Of a stretch of 33,214 bases of DNA, positions 1-7,380 are shown in pieces. The stretch covers positions 1 through 33,214 of the forward strand of contig URFJ01000006.1 in NCBI GenBank assembly GCA_900547135.1, given 5' to 3'. The translations under genes and the position numbers were made by a program. This DNA is from an uncultured Eubacteriales bacterium. GTDB lineage: Bacteria; Bacillota; Clostridia; Christensenellales; CAG-138. The first letter of the stretch is position 1. Each line of letters begins with the position of its first letter. The notes under the pieces were generated by a model. The model saw only the letters and a program-made list of their open reading frames with translations. It did no database searches and had not been told where the DNA came from.

Positions 1-127
1 TGAACTCCTTGCAAAAGCCCATTATGTTTACGCCGTGCTGTCCCAGCGCGGGGCCGACCGGCGGCGCGGGCGTCGCCTTTCCGGCAGGGATCTGGAGCTT
101 GACAAAGCCTGTGATCTTCTTCGCCAT
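1..127 (-). CDS. rplK: 50S ribosomal protein L11, N-terminal part (runs off the left edge)
   Basis: Reading leftwards from an ATG at 127-125, the first 42 codons give MAKKITGFVKLQIPAGKATP followed by the proline-rich and GQHG segments that mark the L11 N-terminal domain. L11 forms the GTPase-associated centre with 23S rRNA and L10/L12 and is needed for stringent-response sensing. An AGGAGG site lies about ten bases before the ATG. The gene continues beyond base 1, so only about 30% of it is here. It is the last visible member of the rpmG-secE-nusG-rplK run, the usual Firmicutes order. A 264-base gap separates it from nusG, more than the 14 to 24 bases between the other members. Confidence 0.97.
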   Translation of the reverse strand, partial: MAKKITGFVKLQIPAGKATPAPPVGPALGQHGVNIMGFCKEF

Positions 128-391
128 TTGAAAACTTCCTCCTATTATAGTGTGGTGCGAGCGGAATTATGGAATATTCTTCCCTTCCTCCCACTATGAA
201 ACCCGCAAGGCGGATTACATATCAAATTAATCTCAGCGGCAGCGCATCATTAATCCGGCGCGCCGGCCGCAGTTTAAAGAGGGCTGTACAGCCCGTAAAA
301 GGGAATCATCTGCATTCTAGCAACATGCGCGCATGCGCCGAAAAACCGCCAGGGTGGCACGATACCATCAAAACCAAGCCCCGTGCCGGCG
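128..391 (-). other. nusG-rplK intergenic leader with three perfect palindromes
   Basis: No gene is supported here. Three perfect palindromes lie in the gap: 255-266 (CCGGCGCGCCGG), 281-294 (GGGCTGTACAGCCC) and 324-335 (CATGCGCGCATG). None is followed on the minus strand by a T-run, so none looks like a simple terminator. I could not find a convincing -35/-10 pair for rplK. In many bacteria the rplK-rplA leader carries the L1 autoregulatory site, which makes a structured leader plausible, but I did not recognise the L1-binding fold. Confidence 0.4.
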
Positions 392-988
392 CTAGTCGTG
401 TAACTTTTGAACCTCGATAAAATCAAGCTCAACCGGCGTTTTTCTTCCGAACATTTCAACCACCAGCTTGACCTTCTGCTGGTCGGTGTCAAACGACACC
501 ACGTTTCCAACAAAGTTTTCAAGCGGCCCCGATACCACGCGCACGCTCTCGCCTATTTCAAGGTCCAGCTTGATGGGCAGGCGCTCGATGCCGATCGACG
601 TTACCTCTTCGTCGGTAAGGGGGACGGGGCGGCGATGGTCGTACGACGCATCCTTATCAGCGGACCCTCCGAGGGATATGTTCTTGGGGGGCTGGCCGAC
701 AAAGCCGGTTACGCCGCGGGTGTTGCGCACAATATACCACATTTCATCGTCCATGATCATCTTGACCATGACATAGCCCGGGAACAGCTTTTGCTGCACG
801 GTCTTGCGCTTGCCGTCCTTGAATTCGGCCACCTCTTCGGTAGGTATGCTTATCTCAACTATCCTGTCCTGAAGGCCCCTGTTCTCTATCGTCTTTTCGA
901 GGTTGTGCTTTACCTTGTTCTCGTAGCCGGAGTAGGTATGCACCACGTACCACCTTGCGACACTATCGTCATCAGGCCTATGCTCCAT
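392..988 (-). CDS. nusG: Transcription termination/antitermination factor NusG
   Basis: A 198-residue protein, slightly longer than typical bacterial NusG. The N-terminal NGN domain shows WYVVHTYSGYENKV at about residues 13-26 and KLFPGYVMVKM at about 67-77, followed by VRNTRGVTGFVG. The C-terminal KOW domain shows GESVRVVSGPLENFVG and ends with the conserved VELDFIEVQKL. NusG binds RNA polymerase and modulates pausing, Rho-dependent termination and coupling to the ribosome. The ATG at 988 has AAGGAG a few bases upstream. It sits 24 bases downstream of secE, as in most bacteria. The stop codon is TAG, with an in-frame TGA seven codons later. Confidence 0.98.
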   Translation of the reverse strand: MEHRPDDDSVARWYVVHTYSGYENKVKHNLEKTIENRGLQDRIVEISIPTEEVAEFKDGKRKTVQQKLFPGYVMVKMIMDDEMWYIVRNTRGVTGFVGQPPKNISLGGSADKDASYDHRRPVPLTDEEVTSIGIERLPIKLDLEIGESVRVVSGPLENFVGNVVSFDTDQQKVKLVVEMFGRKTPVELDFIEVQKLHD

Positions 989-1012
989 AAGCTTCTCCTT
1001 TATCGCGGCGCG

Positions 1013-1273
1013 TCAAGAGGCCAGCGCGGACAAACCGGAAAGCTGCGTCATTCCGAAATTGAATCCGAAATCCAGCAGGCCTATTATGACCGCAAACACC
1101 GCTACGAACGCAAGCACCGTAAGCGTATAGGAAACCAGCTCTTTCCTGGTAGGCCAGGCCAGCTTCTTGGTTTCGCCGAATACTTCCTTAAAATAGCGGC
1201 CTATTCGCTTAAAGAAACCAATAAAACGGTTCGGCTTCTTTACCTTCTGATTTTTGGCTTTGTCCTTTTCCAT
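1013..1273 (-). CDS. secE: Preprotein translocase subunit SecE
   Basis: An 86-residue protein with a basic, lysine-rich N-terminus and a single C-terminal transmembrane segment (about residues 46-68, TLTVLAFVAVFAVIIGLLDF). The conserved SecE signature KLAWPTRKELVSYT precedes the membrane span. SecE clamps SecY in the SecYEG channel. It is somewhat longer than the 60-70 residues typical of Gram-positive SecE because of its charged N-terminal extension. An AAAGGTGA site lies upstream of the ATG. It starts 15 bases after rpmG and is followed by nusG, the classical order. Confidence 0.97.
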   Translation of the reverse strand: MEKDKAKNQKVKKPNRFIGFFKRIGRYFKEVFGETKKLAWPTRKELVSYTLTVLAFVAVFAVIIGLLDFGFNFGMTQLSGLSALAS

Positions 1274-1288
1274 CTGACGTCACCTTTC

Positions 1289-1438
1289 TTATTTGGATTC
1301 CCTGTGAGCCGTGTGCTTGCGGCAGAAACGGCAATACTTGTTGAACTCCAGCCTGTCGGGGTCGTTCTTCTTGTTTTTAAACGTATTGTAATTTCTCTGC
1401 TTGCACTCGGTGCAGGCCAGCGTTATCTTTACTCGCAT
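1289..1438 (-). CDS. rpmG: 50S ribosomal protein L33, cysteine (zinc-binding) form
   Basis: I place the start at the ATG at 1438-1436, giving the 49-residue protein beginning MRVKITLACTECKQRNY. A GGGAGG ribosome binding site lies directly upstream. An upstream in-frame ATG at 1477 would add 13 residues unlike any L33. The protein carries two CxxC pairs (CTEC and CRFC), so it is the zinc-binding form, which is often replaced by a cysteine-free paralogue under zinc limitation. It is the first gene of the rpmG-secE-nusG-rplK unit and has its own promoter. Confidence 0.97.
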   Translation of the reverse strand: MRVKITLACTECKQRNYNTFKNKKNDPDRLEFNKYCRFCRKHTAHRESK

Positions 1439-1519
1439 AATAATTCCCTCCCAATCGGTATAAGCGGCTAGCCGCATAGATAGCGAATTAAAATAACCCC
1501 CTATGGGGGCACCTCATCT

Positions 1520-1548
1520 AATTTATCACATGGTGTTGACAGTGTCAA
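1520..1548 (-). promoter_or_regulatory. Promoter of the rpmG-secE-nusG operon
   Basis: On the minus strand a perfect TTGACA (1548-1543) is followed by a 17-base spacer and TAAATT (1525-1520, four of six bases of the -10 consensus). The -35 lies in a perfect inverted repeat, GTTGACA-G-TGTCAAC at 1535-1549, which could be an operator. The leader to rpmG holds a 12-base palindrome GCGGCTAGCCGC (1464-1475) and CCCCCTATGGGGG (1497-1509). Confidence 0.65.
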
Positions 1549-1716
1549 CGATGATTTTACTAATATACTCGGTTTTTTAAGCCCGTTTTCCTTCCGCGGC
1601 GCGTATATCTGACATTATATATTCATAATAGGCCCTGCGCAAGCTTCGTGGGCATTTCCTCGCTCCCATATTTTATAGCAGAGGCCATTATTAATATGTT
1701 CACCGTTTAACGCTTG

Positions 1717-1725
1717 TGCTATAAT
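1717..1725 (+). promoter_or_regulatory. Extended -10 element upstream of the TraX-like gene
   Basis: TGCTATAAT is an extended -10 (TGnTATAAT) about 40 bases before the ATG at 1764. No good -35 is seen, as expected for extended -10 promoters. The preceding stretch 1549-1716 shows nothing further that I can support. Confidence 0.5.
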
Positions 1726-1763
1726 TATCCAAACATTAGCAAAATAAACTTCTGGGGGAAACC

Positions 1764-2507
1764 ATGGATAAAATCCCGGCCCTTGACACCGGCGGCCAGA
1801 TCAAAGTCGGCGGTCTCAGTTCTTTCTGGCTTAAGATAATCGCCTGCGCTGTTATGCTTGTCGACCATTCCGCGCTAGTGGCGCCGGCCACGCTTGGCGG
1901 CTGGTACACGGCAATGCGTTGCGTGGGCCGGATAGCCTTTCCCCTGTTTGCTTATCAGCTGGCAAGCGGTTATGCTCATACATCCGATGTCAGACGGTAT
2001 ATGCTGCGAATGGCGTCCTTCGCCCTCATCTCCCAGGCGCCGTTTTACCTCTTTTTGTCACCCGTTTCGCATGGCATGGGGCTTAATATATTCTTTACCC
2101 TGCTGCTCGGCGTAATGTGCGCGTATGTAAACGACAACTGCCCGTGGAAATGGACCGCCGTACTGTTCTGCGGGCTTGCAATAGCCGCGGGAGGCGTATG
2201 CAATGTGGATTACGGCGCATGGGGCGTTACGCTCGTGTTCATGTTCTGCGCCTGTGGGATCGACAGGCCGATGGCGCTGGCCATGTTTGCCGCGCTTGCT
2301 GCGGTTAAGTTCGTGCCTCAAATGATGACCGCTCCTTCAATGGCGCTGTCATATTATTTTCCCATGATGCTCTGCACCCTGGCCTCCTCAGCGTTGATGC
2401 TGGCCCATAGCGGGCGGCGCGGCAGGAGGACGGGGCTTGCGGTTTATATCTTCTATCCCGCGCATCTTGCCCTGCTCTACGCCGTGAGGATACTGTTTAC
2501 ACGGTGA
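1764..2507 (+). CDS. TraX-family integral membrane protein
   Basis: A 247-residue, very hydrophobic protein. The N-terminal half has the pattern typical of the TraX family: LKIIACAVMLVDHSA, then CVGRIAFPLFAYQLASGY, then YMLRMASFALISQAPFYLF. The rest is a series of membrane helices, roughly seven or eight in all, ending in a short basic tail. TraX was named from F-plasmid pilin N-acetylation, but chromosomal Firmicutes members are common and mostly of unknown role, so I do not infer conjugation. The start has a GGGGGA site and an extended -10 upstream. It is followed 65 bases later by a small acidic protein on the same strand. Confidence 0.85.
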   Translation: MDKIPALDTGGQIKVGGLSSFWLKIIACAVMLVDHSALVAPATLGGWYTAMRCVGRIAFPLFAYQLASGYAHTSDVRRYMLRMASFALISQAPFYLFLSPVSHGMGLNIFFTLLLGVMCAYVNDNCPWKWTAVLFCGLAIAAGGVCNVDYGAWGVTLVFMFCACGIDRPMALAMFAALAAVKFVPQMMTAPSMALSYYFPMMLCTLASSALMLAHSGRRGRRTGLAVYIFYPAHLALLYAVRILFTR

Positions 2508-2572
2508 ATAGCACAGTTTAAGCCGGGTTAGAATCAAACTGAATAAAATAATTTGTTTTATGGAGGGACACT

Positions 2573-2887
2573 ATGGAGATCAACACTGCCGACGCGCTTG
2601 AGTACATCACTGAGAAGTTCCGCGCCGAAGGAGACTTTGCGTTTATACCCGAGGACGACCTGCACAAGGTCGTAGCTTCCCTGCTGCAGATTGACAATGG
2701 ATATATGTCCGAGGCAGGGGTTTACGACGGCGGGATTTATGATGAGGACGAGGCCTACGAAATGCTCTCAAAGGGCATTCAGGACAGCTTCCCCCAATAT
2801 AAAATGTACGCCATGCGTATTACAGAGGACTACATGGACTTTGCCGAAGAATATCTCGCCAGCATAGACGCGATTGACTGGGAATAA
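2573..2887 (+). CDS. Small acidic protein of unknown function
   Basis: A 104-residue soluble protein rich in Asp and Glu, with many Tyr residues and a duplicated-looking YDGG/YDEDEAYEM region around residues 51-62. There is no signal peptide, membrane segment or cysteine motif. A GGAGG site lies seven bases before the ATG. It looks mostly helical. I do not recognise the family. It lies downstream of the TraX-like gene with no terminator between, so the two are probably co-transcribed. The 3166-3195 hairpin is the likely end of the unit. Confidence 0.75.
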   Translation: MEINTADALEYITEKFRAEGDFAFIPEDDLHKVVASLLQIDNGYMSEAGVYDGGIYDEDEAYEMLSKGIQDSFPQYKMYAMRITEDYMDFAEEYLASIDAIDWE

Positions 2888-3165
2888 GAGCGGATTGAAG
2901 GCGGAAACGGCCGGATTAAATAGTCTGGGTTCTTGTCCGCTTCTCCCAGGCGCGCGAAGGCCAGGGCGGCAAGCATCCTTTGCCCGTCACAGCAAAGCTG
3001 ACGAGTTAACCCTGATGATGTTTGAAGCAATCCGCGTCCATTAATATAGACAGCCTGCGGCGGCCTAACGGACGACGGATTATGCAATGCTATCTATGAC
3101 GGCGGGGCCATACTGAATAATGAAAGGTTAACCAAAACGTATATCAACACCGGTCATTCGCATAA
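2888..3165 (+). other. Intergenic stretch with a possible relic of a coding sequence
   Basis: No intact gene is supported. The plus-strand frame between a TAG at 3047 and a TGA at 3167 stays open for 39 codons and reads like a protein tail (AIYDGGAILNNERLTKTYIN), but it has no start codon or ribosome binding site. It could be the 3' end of a lost gene, or chance. Confidence 0.25.
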
Positions 3166-3195
3166 TTGAAAAGGCGCCCGGCGGCGCCTTTTCAA
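3166..3195. terminator. Bidirectional intrinsic terminator
   Basis: A perfect 13-bp stem, TTGAAAAGGCGCC paired with GGCGCCTTTTCAA, around a CGGC loop. The stem supplies a short T-run in either direction. It sits between the converging plus-strand unit ending at 2887 and the minus-strand cassette ending at 3259, and so can serve both. Confidence 0.8.
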
Positions 3196-3258
3196 CACTC
3201 TGAAGTTGCCCGCTGGATGGAAACCAGCGTTGTGCATTTAATGGCTTGTCAGGCCGTC

Positions 3259-6200
3259 CTATGTCAGTTCAATAATAAGCTGGGCAATGTGGCGCTTTCT
3301 CCCGCCGGCGGCTCCACTGCTCGTTACTATATCGAAAGCCAGTGAAGCGCCCGCAATGCTGGGCACGCATGACGAAAGCCAGTCGCGCAGCAATTCTGGC
3401 AGAGCGTCAAATGAAAGAGGCTTATCGCTCTGCTTGCTTATCACGCCTATCGGTATGGCTATATTCGCGGAGTTGGGGTTTCCATTCAAGCGGTATTGGT
3501 ATGAAACCGCGAGGTTCACCGCTTTGCCATGGGTATCCTTCCGGTTGGTCCGCGCGTTCGAATCCATGATGTATTCGAAGAGCGTCTTTTCATTATCAAG
3601 CATATCCTTGATTTGCGTTAAATGCTCCTCGTTATCAAACCATCGCGCATTACCGCCCGTTTTGATGCTGCCGATTATGTTCTTGCCCGCGCTCTCAGCC
3701 AGTGCGTAAATCGACTCCAGGCTGGCGGTTCTAGTTCTAAAGATAAACGCCGGGTTCACAGAGTCTCCGGATAGTATGTTTTCATTTCTTACTATATACA
3801 CGCTGGGCCTGGCGCAGTCATGGGCGTCCATTGAAATCCCTTTTAGCTCAAATACGAACTCGGACTTGTCGCCAAACGCTGGATATGATCCATTGCGCCC
3901 TAGCAGGATACAGGGCATGACGGCTGTATAGCCCGATGGGCAGGATATGTCGGCAAGCGTCATATTCATTGGCGAACCCGAGGTGAATTCAGCCTTTCCA
4001 TAGTACATGTTCAGCTGGTCGGCTCCTTCGGGGGGTGTTTCCGCCGGCTCTGCTTCCTTGTCAACCCAGGCGCTCCAGCTTCCGGCTATGTGGTCCGCAA
4101 GGTCGCAGAACGTGCCGTAGACGCTGGCAAAGCTTTCCCCGCGCTGTTGTATTGCCTTAAGCAGCGGTTCTCTTACGTGCATATATTGCGCAAGATGGTC
4201 GAACAGGTCGAGGGGGGCTGATCCAAACCCAGGCACTTCCCGCTTGAGGTCAACCTTAATATACCAGCTGTCCTGAGGCGCCGCCTTGCCATAGCAGTTC
4301 AGCTTATAATCCCAGAATTCGCCGCCGCTGCCAAGCTTAACGCTGTGTCCCAAGACCATTGGGGTTTCAGGCAGGCTCTTTTCAGGATGCGGCCAAGTTA
4401 TCTCGCCCTGGAGATAGCTTCCGTTGTTGATCTCCACGGGATATATGAATTTCAGCCAATCCGAGCTTTCATATTCGCCCTGCCTTGAGATATTATACTC
4501 CATTTCGTCGATTATGAGCTTTACGCCAGGCTTGATCTGGCTGTATTCATCCTGATACCTCACGATAAGCTGCAACTCCTCTGAGGACCTTTCATACGTG
4601 CCGATCTTGGAACTTTCCGCCGTGCACTTAGCGCTGTCAACCACTGCCCTCGTGGTAAATCTGAATGGAGGACTACTTTGGCTGCTGTTAATTTTAACCC
4701 TGTACTGTGGCACAAGATCAATGTCGTTTGCGTAGGCGGCATTCCTCATCAAACGGTCTTCCATCAGCTTCCTTGCGTTGTCTATAGGCGTTTGCGAATC
4801 TTTTTTAATATGCGTAAGCTGTTCTGAAACAGCCTTTGCAAGTACCCTTTTAAGCTTAATGAGGGCGTCCAGTTTATCGGCTGAAACCTCACTTGCTATG
4901 GATGAAATATCCGCCTTGAGCATGTTCTCATAATCCTCAAGGAAGGTTTCGCCCCATCTGTGCATATCTATATCGGCAAAAACCTTCTTTACAGGGGTTT
5001 CATTCAGAATGCCCCAAGCATTCAGGTCCTTAACATTAACCGGGCGGGTCATAAACTGCGTGCTCAGAGGCTTGAATGCCAGGAATTCCGGCGTACCCGA
5101 GGAATAATGACCAAAACTTGCTTCAGTAATATACCCGTTCACGCCCATGGTTACTCCGAAAAGCTCGTTTTCATCCTTTTTGTACGCTATATGCAGTCCC
5201 GGATACACCGACTCGGCGCCCCTTACAAAGGCTTTGAGGTTCGTATCCTGATCCATACTTATGGATATCTCATCGTAAGGGGTTATTGAGGACACAGCTT
5301 TGGATAAACCGCCGGGCAACTCATCATTTGAGATCACCAGCTCAAGCTTTATGGGGAACGGCTCTTTGGGTAGCGCCTCGATTCCCTCTGCTATGGGCAT
5401 AATCAATGACAGGACGCCGGGCTTGGTGGGCGAAGCGCCTGAAATATAATTTGTCAGCCTTTCGCCATAGGTTATCAGTTCGTCCTTATGCCGCGTAATA
5501 TCTATATCGGTTAAACTGAACGTTGTACGCACGCTAAGGCTTACACCAGGATAGCGAAGCTGATTGTACGCCCTAGCTAGCATCCTGGCCGATTCTATGA
5601 GTAAACGGTCCGTATCCTCAAGCGGGGTGAACCTGATTTCCACGGCCGGCTTGCCCGTACTTAAGTCCCTTACAGCCCTGTATGTAATGGTTTGACCCGG
5701 CCATTGATGCAGTCCGATAGGCTTTTCATTGTTGATTAATACTGCCGGCGAATCCCAGTCAATGGTTTCCGCCTGGTTTCCGAGCACATCTCTTAAGGTA
5801 AAGTTCAGTATCGTTTCCTCGCCTATACTGGTGTAGGCATAGTCCGGCTTTAAAAGGAACCTATGAAGCGGCACGATGGTCTTATACTCCCACTGTCCGC
5901 CCATATCATATGGGAAAATTGGGGCCGAGTCGCCGCTTTCCATGAACGCATTTCCACCAAGGAGTCTATATCCCCCTATGCTGAACAGTTCCCTTGTATA
6001 GCTGGTTTTGTCGCCTGGTATGTGCTCCGGCTGCTTAGCATATGATTTCATCGACGCGCACCACCTTGGATGCAGCGGCTGGTATTCGCCCATGCCCGTG
6101 GTGAAGTTTATTACCTCGCCCAATTCGGTTGTGTTCCTCACCATTGCGCAGTTTATCCAATTAACGGCCTTATTGTATTCTACAGCAGGGATATTCAGGC

Positions 6201-7380
6201 TGTTGTTCGCTATGCCTATCATCAGGTACAGCTGTGCTTGCCTCTGAGAGTCGAATATCTCCATGGGCAGGGGCTGGCCTTTTACGTTTTCCAGCCTAAG
6301 GTAATAGCCGCCCCCTCCGACGACGCTGCATTCCCATAATAGCCGGAGAAATTCGCCGGCATTGCCTTCCTCCATCGTTGATATGTGATCATACCCACCG
6401 GCGGATCTGAACACGGGCTTCATATGGGTTTCCACTGAGAGGTTTGTCTGTATTATTGAACACTTGGATTTGTTGAGCTCATCGCTCACCAGACAGGTCC
6501 GCATGCCAGATACGGCGGGCGATTTATACATCAGGTCTACGCTTATGCGGGTGGGTTCGTTTAAATACCCGCCAAGATCGTTCAGCGCCTTTATGAGCGT
6601 CTGCCGGTATTCAGCATCCGCTCCGTATACATTGAACGCATATGGATCGCCGTCCACTCTGGTCACGGCTATAGGGATCATGCACCCCCACCTTCCGGTG
6701 ATTATGCCGCCGCTCTGGTCAGAAATTGCGGGATAGCTTCCTACACTGAGCATTGCCTCATGCAGGTCGTCTGAAACTTTATGAATGGTATCGGAGCTTT
6801 CCGAATTTTTTCTCCTATGCAGGTAGCCTGTGGAGGACGAGAAGTATTTCTCAGCTTTCTCAAAAGCACGTTCCTGTTCAAACAGTGAACCTGGAATTTC
6901 TACATAGTTTTCGGGCAGAAGCTCATCAACTGTCTCAGGATCCAGCTGGTCTTTGAGGCCTGTTTTTTCAAGCCACAGGCAGTTCGGGTCATCGCAGTAG
7001 AATTTAACGGATATCGGGTAATTCCTAGCTACAGGGAACTGCTGGCCTATAAATTTATAGAAACCCGTTGTCTTATTCAACTCGTTTATGTCCGGTAATC
7101 GCAGCCCCCGCAGCAGGAACCTAGACGCAAGCGCCGCCATCTGGCTGGTAAAGGCATCACCAGTCACATCGTTCATATACATATCAATAGGAAGATTTTT
7201 TATGTTTGCCCTGAGCGTCTGGCCGAGGTTATATTTGCTGAACCCTCCGCTTTCGATGGCGCCGGCCAGGTCCCTGACGCTTATGTGCCTTGTGCCGACC
7301 AGTTCATTCAGCTTAGTTACTGTTTCAACGCTTACCGAAGCGTTTTTAAGTGAAACCGATACGAGCGGCGTAAGTGGCAA
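3259..7380 (-). CDS. Giant beta-rich protein, C-terminal half (in frame after an amber codon)
   Basis: A 1,373-codon open frame of unknown function. It begins directly after the TAG that ends the 1,676-codon segment and is in the same frame. Its first possible start is the TTG touching that TAG, with no Shine-Dalgarno sequence, and the first ATG is about 68 codons in. I infer that it is the distal half of one ~3,050-codon gene rather than an independent cistron. The N-terminal ~100 residues look like degenerate LysM-like repeats followed by ASRFLLRGLRLPD, a phrase I associate only loosely with large LysM-containing hypothetical proteins. The rest is beta-rich, with one helical stretch around 830-900. 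There is no signal peptide or membrane span. It ends in TAG, with TAA seven codons on. Confidence 0.7.
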   Translation of the reverse strand: MPLTPLVSVSLKNASVSVETVTKLNELVGTRHISVRDLAGAIESGGFSKYNLGQTLRANIKNLPIDMYMNDVTGDAFTSQMAALASRFLLRGLRLPDINELNKTTGFYKFIGQQFPVARNYPISVKFYCDDPNCLWLEKTGLKDQLDPETVDELLPENYVEIPGSLFEQERAFEKAEKYFSSSTGYLHRRKNSESSDTIHKVSDDLHEAMLSVGSYPAISDQSGGIITGRWGCMIPIAVTRVDGDPYAFNVYGADAEYRQTLIKALNDLGGYLNEPTRISVDLMYKSPAVSGMRTCLVSDELNKSKCSIIQTNLSVETHMKPVFRSAGGYDHISTMEEGNAGEFLRLLWECSVVGGGGYYLRLENVKGQPLPMEIFDSQRQAQLYLMIGIANNSLNIPAVEYNKAVNWINCAMVRNTTELGEVINFTTGMGEYQPLHPRWCASMKSYAKQPEHIPGDKTSYTRELFSIGGYRLLGGNAFMESGDSAPIFPYDMGGQWEYKTIVPLHRFLLKPDYAYTSIGEETILNFTLRDVLGNQAETIDWDSPAVLINNEKPIGLHQWPGQTITYRAVRDLSTGKPAVEIRFTPLEDTDRLLIESARMLARAYNQLRYPGVSLSVRTTFSLTDIDITRHKDELITYGERLTNYISGASPTKPGVLSLIMPIAEGIEALPKEPFPIKLELVISNDELPGGLSKAVSSITPYDEISISMDQDTNLKAFVRGAESVYPGLHIAYKKDENELFGVTMGVNGYITEASFGHYSSGTPEFLAFKPLSTQFMTRPVNVKDLNAWGILNETPVKKVFADIDMHRWGETFLEDYENMLKADISSIASEVSADKLDALIKLKRVLAKAVSEQLTHIKKDSQTPIDNARKLMEDRLMRNAAYANDIDLVPQYRVKINSSQSSPPFRFTTRAVVDSAKCTAESSKIGTYERSSEELQLIVRYQDEYSQIKPGVKLIIDEMEYNISRQGEYESSDWLKFIYPVEINNGSYLQGEITWPHPEKSLPETPMVLGHSVKLGSGGEFWDYKLNCYGKAAPQDSWYIKVDLKREVPGFGSAPLDLFDHLAQYMHVREPLLKAIQQRGESFASVYGTFCDLADHIAGSWSAWVDKEAEPAETPPEGADQLNMYYGKAEFTSGSPMNMTLADISCPSGYTAVMPCILLGRNGSYPAFGDKSEFVFELKGISMDAHDCARPSVYIVRNENILSGDSVNPAFIFRTRTASLESIYALAESAGKNIIGSIKTGGNARWFDNEEHLTQIKDMLDNEKTLFEYIMDSNARTNRKDTHGKAVNLAVSYQYRLNGNPNSANIAIPIGVISKQSDKPLSFDALPELLRDWLSSCVPSIAGASLAFDIVTSSGAAGGRKRHIAQLIIELT

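Noticed and set aside
407..1471. A long plus-strand open frame of 354 codons across nusG-secE-rpmG
   Set aside because: It is the antisense shadow of three certain minus-strand genes and has no ribosome binding site or recognisable domain.
1764..2507. TraX-like gene as evidence of a conjugative element
   Set aside because: Chromosomal TraX-family genes are widespread and no relaxase, coupling protein or integrase is nearby.
2830..3087. An 85-codon minus-strand frame downstream of the small acidic gene
   Set aside because: No ribosome binding site, overlap with the acidic gene, and no recognisable family. The stretch near 2940-2990 reads somewhat like protein but not enough to call.
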